Source of the DNA: Xanthobacter aminoxidans
GTDB taxonomy: Bacteria; Pseudomonadota; Alphaproteobacteria; Rhizobiales; Xanthobacteraceae
Length of the DNA stretch: 64,000 bases
Reading direction: 5' to 3'
Assembly: GCF_023571765.1 (NCBI RefSeq)
Contig: NZ_JAMJXC010000003.1
Location: forward strand, 186,001-250,000
In this document: positions 22,035-30,305 of the stretch, piece after piece
How the letters are laid out: every line of letters starts with the position of its first letter
Numbering within the stretch: position 1 is the first letter of the stretch
Made by a program: the position numbers and the translations under genes
The notes under the pieces: generated by a model
Database searches by the model: none
What the model saw: the letters and a program-made list of their open reading frames with translations, nothing else
Told to the model about the DNA's origin: nothing

Positions 22035-23597
22035 CTATCGCGTCGAGGGATCGCCGAGATAGCCGCGCCCGGTCGCGAGCACCACCAGCGCGACCATCGT
22101 CCCGGCGTGGCGGATTTCCACCGTTTCCAGCGGCTCGACGCTCTGGAAGCGCCGACGCATGGCGTTCATCTGGGCTTCCGATCCGGCGACATCGAGCACG
22201 AGCACTGCGTCGGCGCCTTTGCGGCCATGCTGGATGTCGCTCATGAGGAAGCCGCGGCAGTCGTCGCCCATGCAGGCGACCGGCCAGGACGGGCCGAGGG
22301 CGTAGCCCACCTTTCCGCCCATATGCCAGACGGGCGTCGCCACGAAGGCATAGGGGCCGGGTGTCAGGCCGTGGCGCCGCACGGCGGCTTCGAGGTCGCT
22401 CCAGGTCGCGAGTTCCCGCAGCGGGTCGCCCCCGGTGCCGGAGACCGCCGTGCCGAGGGAAGGCACCATGGAGACCGTGGCGATCACGGCCACGCCCGCC
22501 GCCGTGAAGCCCGCGGACCACACCGTCCAGCCCCGGATCGCGGCGTTGGCGGCCCAGCGCTGCGCGGTGGCCCGCCCGAGCAGGGGAAAGAGCATGAGAT
22601 AGCCCGGCGCGGCCCAGTGGAAGAAGGGCTTGGCACCCGACCAGGCCGCCACCATCGGAAACACCAGCACCGGCCCGGCCGCGAGGCATAGGAGCAGGAG
22701 GGCGCGCGGGTTGACGGGCCGGGCCCTGAGCGCACGCACCGCCGCTGCCACGAGGCCGACCCAGATCCAGGGCGTCAGGAACAGGGCGATGCCGCCCACC
22801 ACCATCAGCGCCATCAGCGGGTGGAAGCCCGCCGCCGACGCCCGCGCGCTCTGGAAGGCGAGGGAGGCAAAGCCGTTGCCGACGTTCCAGGCAATCACCG
22901 GCGAGAACAGGACGAGGGCGACCACGCCACCCGCATAGGGCCACACGGTGCCGAGCCATTTCCGCTGCCGCGGGCACAGCAGCAGGAACAGGAAGGTTCC
23001 GGCGAACAGGAAGACGCCGTGATACTTGGAGAGGAGCGCCAGCCCGCCCAGGGCCCCGGCCAGAAGCCACAGGGCAGGGTGGGCCCGCTCGTCGAACAGG
23101 ACGTGGGCGATCACCAGCGTTCCCGCGAGCAGGAAGGCGATGAGCGGCCCGTCCGGCAGCACCCAGGTGGCGCTGGTCAGGCCCAGCACGGGCGCGCACG
23201 CCATCAGCAGCGCCGCCCACACCCCGGCCCAGCGGCCGAACAGCCGGGCCGTGAGCAGATACATGAGCAGGGTCGAGAGGGTGGAGAGCAACAGGAACGG
23301 CGCCCGCACCGCGAGCGGCGCCTCCGAGCCAAAGAGGACGGCGGAGTAATGCGCCAGCCACCAGGCCATGGGCGGATGGTCGAAATAGCTCAGCGCGGGG
23401 ATGCGGCTGGTGACGACGGTGTAGGATTCGTCGTTGCCGAGGCCGGTGGTGGCCGCGAACAGGAGACGCACGGCCAGTGCGAAAACGAGCACGGCGGCAA
23501 GGGCCGAGGCGGGGGAAATCCGGTCCTGCAGCGTCTTGAGGCCTGCAGGCCGGTCGCCGACGCCAGGCCGCGCGAGACCTGGCATGGATACGCTCAC
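22035..23597 (-). CDS. ArnT-like (GT39/PMT family) membrane glycosyltransferase
   Basis: About 520 aa with some ten hydrophobic helices. The N-terminal lumenal motif TGLGNDESYTV, with its acidic pair, and DHPPMAWWLAHYSA are typical of the ArnT / dolichol-phosphate-mannose mannosyltransferase family, which transfers sugars from lipid-linked donors in the periplasm. The GTG start at 23597 overlaps the stop of the upstream GT2-GtrA gene (GTGA); ATG 23585 is an alternative. The pair makes a coherent unit: the GT2 makes a polyprenyl-phosphate sugar, the GtrA domain flips it, and this enzyme transfers it. Donor and acceptor are unknown; lipid A or another envelope glycan is likely. Confidence 0.85.
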   Translation of the reverse strand: MSVSMPGLARPGVGDRPAGLKTLQDRISPASALAAVLVFALAVRLLFAATTGLGNDESYTVVTSRIPALSYFDHPPMAWWLAHYSAVLFGSEAPLAVRAPFLLLSTLSTLLMYLLTARLFGRWAGVWAALLMACAPVLGLTSATWVLPDGPLIAFLLAGTLVIAHVLFDERAHPALWLLAGALGGLALLSKYHGVFLFAGTFLFLLLCPRQRKWLGTVWPYAGGVVALVLFSPVIAWNVGNGFASLAFQSARASAAGFHPLMALMVVGGIALFLTPWIWVGLVAAAVRALRARPVNPRALLLLCLAAGPVLVFPMVAAWSGAKPFFHWAAPGYLMLFPLLGRATAQRWAANAAIRGWTVWSAGFTAAGVAVIATVSMVPSLGTAVSGTGGDPLRELATWSDLEAAVRRHGLTPGPYAFVATPVWHMGGKVGYALGPSWPVACMGDDCRGFLMSDIQHGRKGADAVLVLDVAGSEAQMNAMRRRFQSVEPLETVEIRHAGTMVALVVLATGRGYLGDPSTR

Positions 23598-24796
23598 TTG
23601 GACGGTCCCCAGACGAACAGGGAGGTCATGGCGAAGTTCCAGACCGCGCCGATCACGGAGCCCGCAACGCCCGCGAGCCACCAGCGCCATCCGCCCTCGA
23701 ACACCCAGCTGGCGACGCCCACATTGGCCACCGCGCCGGCGCCGCAGATCAGGTAGAACTTGAGCAGGGCCGGCAGCATGGCGAGGCCGCTCACCCGCCG
23801 GTCGCGATAGGTGAAGACGTTGTTCATGGCGAAGTTCGACGTCATGGCGCCGATGGTCGCGATGGACTGGGCCACGGCGAAGCCGAGCCCGACGAGCAGT
23901 CCGCCCTTCAACATCAGCAGGTGCAGCACCAGCCCTGCGCCGCCCACGGCCGAGAACCAGACGAAACGGGGCGAGATGGTGCCGCCGCTGACCTTGAAGA
24001 TCAGGAGGGTGACGAAATCGAGCATCGTGCGGCTGTCGAGCTTGCTGTCACCCTCGTCACGGGCGGCGAAGGCCATGGGCACTTCCACGACCCGCATTGG
24101 TTCCTTGCTTGCTGTCATGATGTCCAGAAGGATCTTGAAGCCGTTGGGCGAGAGGGCGGGCGCGAGGCGTTCCACCAGCGCACGGCGGATGAGGAAGCAG
24201 CCGCTCATGGGGTCGGACGTCTTGATGCCGAGGATGCGGCGCGCCATGCCGGTGGCCGTGCGGCTCATGGCGCCGCGCCGGCGGTTCAGCCCATCGGCGC
24301 TGCCGCCGTCCACATAGCGGCTGGCAACCACGAGGTCTGCATCGGGGGACCGATCGAGCATGGTCCGCAGCACGTTCACATCGTGCTGGAGATCGCCGTC
24401 GATGACGGCGACGAGGGGCGCCTGGGCGGCCAGCATCCCCTCGATGCAGGCGCCGGCGAGGCCGCGCCGGCCGACCCTGCGGATGCAGCGGACGCGGGGA
24501 TCCCGCTCGCCGATCTGCCGCACGGTGTCTGCCGTACCGTCAGGCGAATCGTCGTCGACGAAGATCACCTCGTAGGGGACGCCCTTCAGCGCGCCGTCGA
24601 TGCCGACGAGCATCCGCTCGACGTTGCCGCGTTCGTTGAAGGTGGGGACGATGACGGACAGCCGCGGCACCGCGGGCAGCGCGCCGGCGGTCACGTCGTC
24701 CGTCGCATCGGATTCGGGCTCGGCGCTGCCCGGCCGGATGGCGCCGGGGCCGCGGGGAGACGAGGAACCGAAGGGGGCAGGCGCGGAATCCGGCAT
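23594..24796 (-). CDS. Polyprenyl-phosphate glycosyltransferase (GT2) fused to GtrA-like flippase domain
   Basis: A 400-aa fusion. Residues about 45-270 are a DPM1-type GT2 domain: LSVIVPTFNERGNVERML, the metal-binding DDDSPDGTADTV, and VIDGDLQHD in place of the DADLQHP motif. Residues about 275-400 form four predicted membrane helices with the GtrA pattern (FAMNNVFTYRDRR). The protein probably charges undecaprenyl phosphate with a hexose on the cytoplasmic face and helps translocate it. It is translationally coupled to the downstream ArnT-like gene by a 4-nt GTGA overlap. The N-terminal 40 residues are low-complexity and probably disordered. Confidence 0.88.
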   Translation of the reverse strand: MPDSAPAPFGSSSPRGPGAIRPGSAEPESDATDDVTAGALPAVPRLSVIVPTFNERGNVERMLVGIDGALKGVPYEVIFVDDDSPDGTADTVRQIGERDPRVRCIRRVGRRGLAGACIEGMLAAQAPLVAVIDGDLQHDVNVLRTMLDRSPDADLVVASRYVDGGSADGLNRRRGAMSRTATGMARRILGIKTSDPMSGCFLIRRALVERLAPALSPNGFKILLDIMTASKEPMRVVEVPMAFAARDEGDSKLDSRTMLDFVTLLIFKVSGGTISPRFVWFSAVGGAGLVLHLLMLKGGLLVGLGFAVAQSIATIGAMTSNFAMNNVFTYRDRRVSGLAMLPALLKFYLICGAGAVANVGVASWVFEGGWRWWLAGVAGSVIGAVWNFAMTSLFVWGPSK

Positions 24797-25111
24797 TCTT
24801 TGTGCGTTATCCTACGGCCTTGCGAAACGATGGGTCGAAGGTACGGTCGCGCTGGGTAAGCCGGCGCAGATCCTTCCGGGACCGTGGGGGAGAGTGCCGC
24901 AAGCCTCCCCCATGTCGAATGTCACTACCTGTCCGGCTGACCAGCCAGCCTAAGGACGTCAGGCAGCCTCTCCCGTAAGCGATGGGCGCGCGCACCGCAA
25001 GCCTCCCCCTCGTTTGGCAAGGACACTAGGAAGCCAAGCTTACAGCCGGCTTACGGCTTTGAGGCGCGATCCGCCGCAGTCTTGCCTTGGAATGCGGGGC
25101 TCGCTCCCCGG
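24797..25111. other. Intergenic region upstream of the GT2-GtrA gene
   Basis: 315 bp holding no gene. It contains two exact 15-bp direct repeats (separate entry) and, near 25037-25060, a doubled GCTTAC-GC(C) element around the palindrome AGCCGGCT. Confidence 0.5.
24897..25009. repeat. Pair of 15-bp direct repeats
   Basis: CCGCAAGCCTCCCCC is present exactly at 24897-24911 and 24995-25009, 98 bp apart, in the region upstream of the GT2-GtrA gene. Confidence 0.65.
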
Positions 25112-26719
25112 CTACCCTCGAGCGCGCAGTTCGCGGCGCAGAATCTTGCCGGTGGCGGTCATGGGCAGGGCATCGGTGAAGGAGACGATGCGAGGATATT
25201 CGTGGGCGGAGAGGCGGGTCTTCACGAAGTCCTGGATGTCCTTCGCCAGCGCCTCGGAGGGAGCAACGCCCGGCTTCGGCACGATCCACGCCTTCACCGC
25301 CTCCGTGCGGAGCGCATCCGGAACCCCCACCACCGCAACCAGCGCCACCGCCGGGTGCTTGAGGATGCAGTCCTCGATCTCACCGGGGCCGATGCGGTAG
25401 CCGGCTGAGGTGATCACGTCGTCGGCGCGGCCGACATACCAGAGATAGCCCTCCTCATCCTGCCGGCCCATGTCGCCGGTGAGAAGGAAGTCGCCGGCAT
25501 ATTTCTGCGCGGTGGCCTCGGGATTCTTCCAGTATTCCAGCATCATCACCGGATCGCCCCGACGGATGCCGATGTGGCCTTCCGTTCCGCAGGGAAGCTC
25601 GTGGCCCGCGTCATCCACGATGCGCACGTCATGGCCAGGGATGGCCTTGCCCATGGAGCCGGGGCGGATGGGGAAAAAGCTGGAGTTGGAGCCGACCACG
25701 AGATTGCATTCGGTCTGCCCGTAGATCTCCCGCGCCTCGACACCCAGCCGCTCCTCGACGAAGGCGCCCAGCTCCGCCCCCAGAGTCTCGCCGCCGGTGA
25801 GGAGGGAGCGCAGCTTCAGGCCGCTGTGCTTCACGTCCGCCTGCCGCAGCAGCTTCAGCGCGGTGGGGGGCAGGAAGACGTTGCGCACATGATGGTCCGC
25901 CATCAGCGCCATGGCGGCGTCGGGATCGAACTTCTTCGCCCGGTGGGCGAGCACCGGCACGCCGAAATAGAGCGAGGGGAAGAGCACGTCGAACAGTCCG
26001 CCGATCCACGCCCAGTCGGCCGGCGTCCAGTGCAGATCGCCCGGCTGCGGCATGTATTGGTGGACGAACTCGATGCAGGGCAGGTGCCCCAGCAGCACCC
26101 GATGGCCGTGCAGCGCGCCCTTCGGGTTTCCAGTGGTGCCAGAGGTGAAGATGATGATGCCGGGATCGTCCGGCCCCGTATCCACCGGCGTGAAGCGGTC
26201 CGAGCCCTGCGCCAGCGCCGCGTCGAAGGAGAGGGCGCCGCCACTGTCGGGGCCGATGACGAAGACATAAGCGAGGTCGGGCAGGTGGTCCCGCACCCGC
26301 ATGAGCTTGGCGAGCCCGCCCAGATTCGTCACCAGCACCTTCGCGCCCGAGGCGGCGAGGCGGAATTCCAGCGCCTCGTCGCCGAACAGGGTGAACAGCG
26401 GCACCGAGATCATCCCCGCCTTGAAGGCGGCGATGTGGGCGATGGCCGTCTCCGGCGCCTGCGGCAGGAACACCGCCACGCGGTCGCCGCGCTGGAGGCC
26501 CTTGGCGACGAGGACGTTGGCGAAACGGTTGGTGAGGGCTGTCAGCTCGTCGAAGCTGTAGGAGCGGACCGCGCCCGTCTCCTCCACGAAGATCAGCGCC
26601 GGCTTGCCCGATCCGTCCGCATGAGCATCGGCACAGGCGACGCCCATGTTGAAGCGGGCCGGCACCTGCCAGGAAAAGGCGCGCTTGAGCCCCGCATAGT
26701 CATCGGCCGGAACGAGCAT
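25112..26719 (-). CDS. AMP-binding acyl-CoA synthetase
   Basis: A 535-aa member of the ANL superfamily that activates a carboxylic acid with ATP and CoA. Motifs in order are the P-loop IIFTSGTTGNPKGALHGH (about 175), REIYGQTECNLV, TGDMGRQDEEGYLWYVGRAD with the hinge DDVITSAGYRIGPGEIE, and the C-terminal catalytic Lys in MTATGKILRREL. It resembles medium-chain/acetyl-CoA synthetase-like (ACSM) proteins. The substrate is not predictable. ATG 26719 is chosen over GTG 26725 because a perfect GGAGGTGA lies 4-5 nt before it and would overlap the GTG. It is on the same strand as fbp upstream, with a 117-bp gap. Confidence 0.9.
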   Translation of the reverse strand: MLVPADDYAGLKRAFSWQVPARFNMGVACADAHADGSGKPALIFVEETGAVRSYSFDELTALTNRFANVLVAKGLQRGDRVAVFLPQAPETAIAHIAAFKAGMISVPLFTLFGDEALEFRLAASGAKVLVTNLGGLAKLMRVRDHLPDLAYVFVIGPDSGGALSFDAALAQGSDRFTPVDTGPDDPGIIIFTSGTTGNPKGALHGHRVLLGHLPCIEFVHQYMPQPGDLHWTPADWAWIGGLFDVLFPSLYFGVPVLAHRAKKFDPDAAMALMADHHVRNVFLPPTALKLLRQADVKHSGLKLRSLLTGGETLGAELGAFVEERLGVEAREIYGQTECNLVVGSNSSFFPIRPGSMGKAIPGHDVRIVDDAGHELPCGTEGHIGIRRGDPVMMLEYWKNPEATAQKYAGDFLLTGDMGRQDEEGYLWYVGRADDVITSAGYRIGPGEIEDCILKHPAVALVAVVGVPDALRTEAVKAWIVPKPGVAPSEALAKDIQDFVKTRLSAHEYPRIVSFTDALPMTATGKILRRELRARG

Positions 26720-26836
26720 CGTCACCTCCCTCGGCGCCGCTCTGCCGGCGGCTGCGCTTCAAGGAAACGATCGAACGTTTTTTTCCGGGGGAGGTCAAGG
26801 CTCTCCCGCGCGCCACAGGCACGCGGGACGCACGCG

Positions 26837-27826
26837 TCAATAATAGGAGGCGATGGCTTCCACTTCGGCCTTCGAGCCGAACACCAGCGGGATGCGCTGG
26901 TGGATGTGGTGGGGCTGGATGTCGAGGATGCGCGTCGTGCCGTCGGTGGCGGCGCCCTTGGCCTGCTCCACCAGGAAGGCGAGGGGGAAGGCCTCGTAGA
27001 TCAGGCGCAGGCGGCCGTTGTCGTAGCCCTTGCGCTTGTCGCGCGGGTACACGTAGACGCCGCCGCGGGTGAAGATGCGGAAGGCGTCGGCCACCATGGA
27101 GCCGACCCAACGCATGTTGAAGTCCTTGCCCCGCGGGCCTTCCTTGCCGGCGAGGCAGTCGGCGAGATAGCGCTGCATGGGCGCGTCCCAGTGCCGGACG
27201 TTGGACTGGTTGATCCCGTATTCCTTGGTCTCGGCGGGGATTTCCACATCGCTGCGGGCCAGCAGGAACTCGCCGGTGCGGCGGTCGTGCACGAACACCT
27301 GCGTGCCTTCGCCGAAGGTGGCGACGAGGATGGTCGCCGGGCCATAAGCGAGGAAGCCGGCCGCCACCTGCGCCGAGCCGGGCCGCATCACCGCATCTTC
27401 GGGCTTCGCGAACGCCGCAGCGTCATAGGGCATGATGGAATAGATGGTGCCCACGGACACGTTGGTGTCGATGTTGGACGAGCCGTCCAGCGGGTCCACC
27501 GCAACCACGAGGCGGCCTTCGGGATTGAGCGGGATCAGCTCCTCGCTCTCCTCGGAGGCGAGGAAGGCGGTGGGGGTGGGCAGGAGCTTCTCGCGGATCA
27601 GCTCCTCGGCCACCACGTCGAGTTCCTTCTGGGCGTCGCCGCCGGCGTTGGGATCGACGCCACGGATGTTGGCGAGCCCCTCTTCCAGCGGGCCACGGGC
27701 CACGAGGTCGGCGATGCCGAGCCCGGCCTCGGCGATGGCGGTCACGGTGGCGGCCACGGCCTGCCGCGACGCGTCGCTCCCTGCCCAGTCCGTGAGATAG
27801 GTCTTGAGGCTCACAGCAACGCTCAC
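26837..27826 (-). CDS. fbp: Fructose-1,6-bisphosphatase class I
   Basis: A 329-aa enzyme that hydrolyses fructose-1,6-bisphosphate in gluconeogenesis and, where present, the Calvin cycle. The metal/phosphate signature VVAVDPLDGSSNIDTNVSVG is intact, as are FLASEESEELIPL and the C-terminal VYVYPRDKRKGYDNGRLRL substrate region. GTG 27826 is the start, with AAGGAG 9 nt upstream. It lies 67 bp downstream of folB on the same strand. No cbb genes are next to it, so a dedicated autotrophic role cannot be claimed. Confidence 0.95.
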   Translation of the reverse strand: MSVAVSLKTYLTDWAGSDASRQAVAATVTAIAEAGLGIADLVARGPLEEGLANIRGVDPNAGGDAQKELDVVAEELIREKLLPTPTAFLASEESEELIPLNPEGRLVVAVDPLDGSSNIDTNVSVGTIYSIMPYDAAAFAKPEDAVMRPGSAQVAAGFLAYGPATILVATFGEGTQVFVHDRRTGEFLLARSDVEIPAETKEYGINQSNVRHWDAPMQRYLADCLAGKEGPRGKDFNMRWVGSMVADAFRIFTRGGVYVYPRDKRKGYDNGRLRLIYEAFPLAFLVEQAKGAATDGTTRILDIQPHHIHQRIPLVFGSKAEVEAIASYY

Positions 27827-27893
27827 CTTGTGCTCTCCTTCGATCCGGCGGCTGGGCCGACGGCAGTCCGATCGGGTTTCGTCTTGCCCCGCC

Positions 27894-28331
27894 TCAGCGG
27901 GTGCGGACGATCTCTATACCGACATCGCCAAACACGCCGGTGACAGGCGCGCCCGGCTTGTGCACCACCACGCGCACCTGCTCGACCATCTCGAAATGGT
28001 CCAGAAGGCGCGTGGAGATGCGCTCCGCCAGCGTCTCGATGAGGTGGACGGGATCGTCCCCCACCACCGCGGCGACCTGCTCGTAGATGCCCTGGTAGGA
28101 CACCGTGAGGGCCGCATCGTCCGCCCAGGCGGCGGGGCGGGTATCGAACCAGCAGTCCACGTCGATGATGAAGCGCTGACCCAGCTCCCGCTCCGCGTCG
28201 TACACGCCGTGACGCGCATAGAAGGGCAGTTGCCGCAAGAACAGCCGGTCGGTGTTGTGGGGCCGGGTACGGGGCGCGGGGTTCGCGTCGGCCTGCGTGT
28301 CCGCAAGGGCGGTGGGATCTTCGGAGGTCAT
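27894..28331 (-). CDS. folB: Dihydroneopterin aldolase family protein
   Basis: A 145-aa protein of the FolB/T-fold pterin aldolase family, which cleaves 7,8-dihydroneopterin to 6-hydroxymethyl-dihydropterin. A 25-residue nonconserved N-terminal tail precedes the catalytic core RLFLRQLPFYARHGVYDAER, with the usual HGVYD motif and the Glu/Tyr acid-base residues. The C-terminal block VVHKPGAPVTGVFGDVGIEI is also typical. Both folate and tetrahydromethanopterin need this pterin. Because the neighbouring genes are of H4MPT type, it may serve that pathway, but a folate role is equally possible. Confidence 0.85.
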   Translation of the reverse strand: MTSEDPTALADTQADANPAPRTRPHNTDRLFLRQLPFYARHGVYDAERELGQRFIIDVDCWFDTRPAAWADDAALTVSYQGIYEQVAAVVGDDPVHLIETLAERISTRLLDHFEMVEQVRVVVHKPGAPVTGVFGDVGIEIVRTR

Positions 28332-28413
28332 CTCATCCTCGCGCGGAGGCGCCGCCGTGGGCGCGCTCCCTGCCTCAAACTCGATGCCTTCCTATTGGTT
28401 TCGCCGCCTGCTT

Positions 28414-29379
28414 TCAACGGATCTTCACCTCGACCGGAGTCGGACGCGGCAACCGCGGCATGGAGGGCGGCACGCCCTCGCGGATCAGTTCGGGAACGAA
28501 GGCGAGCGGATTGACGCCGAGTGCCGCGTGCAGTCCGGCATAGGAGGCGGTGACACGCGGGTTCACCTCCGCCACGACAGGGCCTTCCGGCGTCAGGATC
28601 ACGTCGATGCAGACGATGCCGGAGAGGCCGGGAATGGCTTCCACCACCCGTCTCGCCGTCTCGGCAAGGCGTCCGTCCTCATCCGCGATGCCGCCGACCT
28701 GCACGCCCTCGAAGGCGAACACGCCCACAAGGTGGCTGATGCTGAGACGGTTCGCCGCGAGCAATGTCACCCCGTCCGGCCGCACCAGCACGCTGAGGCT
28801 GGCGAGGTTGCCGTTGAGGAAGGGCTGGACGACGAGGCCACCGGCGCGGGGCAGGGCAGCCCTGTTCGGCCAGGCGCGGGCGGCCGACCAGCCGGTGCCG
28901 TCCTCAGGCCGTGTCACCAGATCGCCGTCGAGCCCGGAGGGCAGGGCATCGAGCGGGTAGGTCGGGACGTGCGGAATGCCGTACTCCGCGAGGCGGCGGG
29001 CCAATGCCAGCCGGTTCGAGGTGAGGATGACGGCCTCGCCGGAACTCGCGAGCGTGCGGGCCCCGCCCTCGCGCATCAGGCGGGCAAGGCGCGCCAGAAG
29101 GCCGCCGGCCTCAGGGGCGATGGGCCACACCACGTCGGCGTCCTGGGCGAGGCCGGACCAGATGATCCAGGGATCGTCGCCCTTGCGCACCGGCACCGCC
29201 TCCTCGTTGGGCGGCGGCAGGCGGTCGTCATAGGCCAGCACCACGTTGATGCCGACGAGTTCCTGGAGATCGGTGACGATGGCGTCGCGGATCAGGCGCC
29301 CCTCCGCCAGGGCCGCCTCCGGCAGGGGCTTGTCGCGCATGCCGCCGGATGTCACGTACTCGCAGATGAAGACGCGCAT
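28414..29379 (-). CDS. ATP-grasp ligase of the H4MPT-associated type
   Basis: A 321-aa ATP-grasp protein. The start MRVFICEYVTSGGMRDKPLP at ATG 29379 is typical of a family found in methylotroph H4MPT clusters and in archaea; an AGAGGAG ribosome site precedes it. Downstream features are WPIAPEAGGLLARLARLM and the ATP-grasp end CIDVILTPEGPVVAEVNPRVT with its Glu/Asn metal ligands. Archaeal MfnD (tyramine-glutamate ligase for methanofuran) is an ATP-grasp enzyme, so a role in methanofuran-like or pterin cofactor ligation is reasonable, but the substrate is unknown. It is divergent from the HisA-like gene with only 36 bp between start codons. Confidence 0.82.
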   Translation of the reverse strand: MRVFICEYVTSGGMRDKPLPEAALAEGRLIRDAIVTDLQELVGINVVLAYDDRLPPPNEEAVPVRKGDDPWIIWSGLAQDADVVWPIAPEAGGLLARLARLMREGGARTLASSGEAVILTSNRLALARRLAEYGIPHVPTYPLDALPSGLDGDLVTRPEDGTGWSAARAWPNRAALPRAGGLVVQPFLNGNLASLSVLVRPDGVTLLAANRLSISHLVGVFAFEGVQVGGIADEDGRLAETARRVVEAIPGLSGIVCIDVILTPEGPVVAEVNPRVTASYAGLHAALGVNPLAFVPELIREGVPPSMPRLPRPTPVEVKIR

Positions 29380-29415
29380 GGGGCTCCTCTCGCAAACGCT
29401 CAGCCGGACCTCGAC

Positions 29416-30120
29416 ATGCAGCTTATCCCCGTCGTTGACCTGAAGGGAGGGGTGGTCGTGCGTGCCCACAGGGGCGAGCGCGAGGCCTATCGTCCCATCG
29501 TCACGCCGCTTTCCCCCTCGGCCCGGCCGCGGGACGTGGTGGCGGGGCTGCTCTCGCTCGCCCCGTTCCGCACCCTCTATGTGGCTGATATCGATGCCAT
29601 AACCGGGGCAGGCCGCAACGATGACGCGATCGCGGAACTCGTCCGCGCCTTCCCCGGCCTCGACCTGTGGGTGGATGCCGGGGAGCGCGATCCGGCCCAG
29701 ATCGTCGCCCGCGCCAGATCCCGGCTCGGCACCAGCATCGTCGGAACCGAAGTCCTCGGCGAGGCCGACGTGGAGGCGGCGCTCGCCGTGGACGGGGTGA
29801 TTCTCTCCCTGGACCACGATGCCGCGGGACCGCGCGGGCCGGCGCGTGCGCACCGCGATGCGCGCCTGTGGCCAGCCCGCGTGATCGTCATGACGCTCGC
29901 CCGCGTCGGCAGCGGCGAGGGGCCGGACATGGCCGCGCTGGAGCGCACCGGCCGGCTGGCCGAGGGGCAGGGGGCGGCGCCCGCGCTCTACGCCGCCGGC
30001 GGCGTGCGGGGGCCAGCGGATCTCGAAGCCCTCGCCCGGGCCGGCGTTGCCGGCGCGCTGGTGGCGAGCGCCCTTCACGACGGGCGGATCGACGCGGAAA
30101 GCGCGCGCCGGTGGGCCTGA
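29416..30120 (+). CDS. HisA/HisF-like TIM-barrel protein of the H4MPT cluster
   Basis: A 234-aa (beta/alpha)8 protein resembling ProFAR isomerase HisA. It opens MQLIPVVDLKGGVVVRAHRG and has the second-half phosphate-binding pattern YAAGGVRGPADLEALARAGV. It is not in a his operon. Homologues with this start are typical of H4MPT gene islands in methylotrophs, where they are not thought to be histidine enzymes; their reaction is undefined. ATG 29416 is firm because the conserved beta-1 strand begins there. It is followed by an autotransporter gene, not by other cofactor genes. Confidence 0.82.
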   Translation: MQLIPVVDLKGGVVVRAHRGEREAYRPIVTPLSPSARPRDVVAGLLSLAPFRTLYVADIDAITGAGRNDDAIAELVRAFPGLDLWVDAGERDPAQIVARARSRLGTSIVGTEVLGEADVEAALAVDGVILSLDHDAAGPRGPARAHRDARLWPARVIVMTLARVGSGEGPDMAALERTGRLAEGQGAAPALYAAGGVRGPADLEALARAGVAGALVASALHDGRIDAESARRWA

Positions 30121-30305
30121 GGCGCAGGCCGCCATTGGGCTTGCCTGCCGGGGCATGTGCTTAGCCTTGAGCCCGGTTCACTGTTACCTTCCCGCCACAC
30201 CTGCACATGGAGATGCCGCAAGGGTGCCCCGTGTCACGGAACTGTAGTATCGTTCCCATAGGCAGGGCCGAGCGTCTCGATCCTCCCGCCCGGAATTGCT
30301 CTTCC

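Noticed and set aside
29416-30120. HisA of histidine biosynthesis
   Set aside because: No other his gene is adjacent, and the neighbours are H4MPT-type genes, so the divergent cofactor-linked paralogue is preferred.
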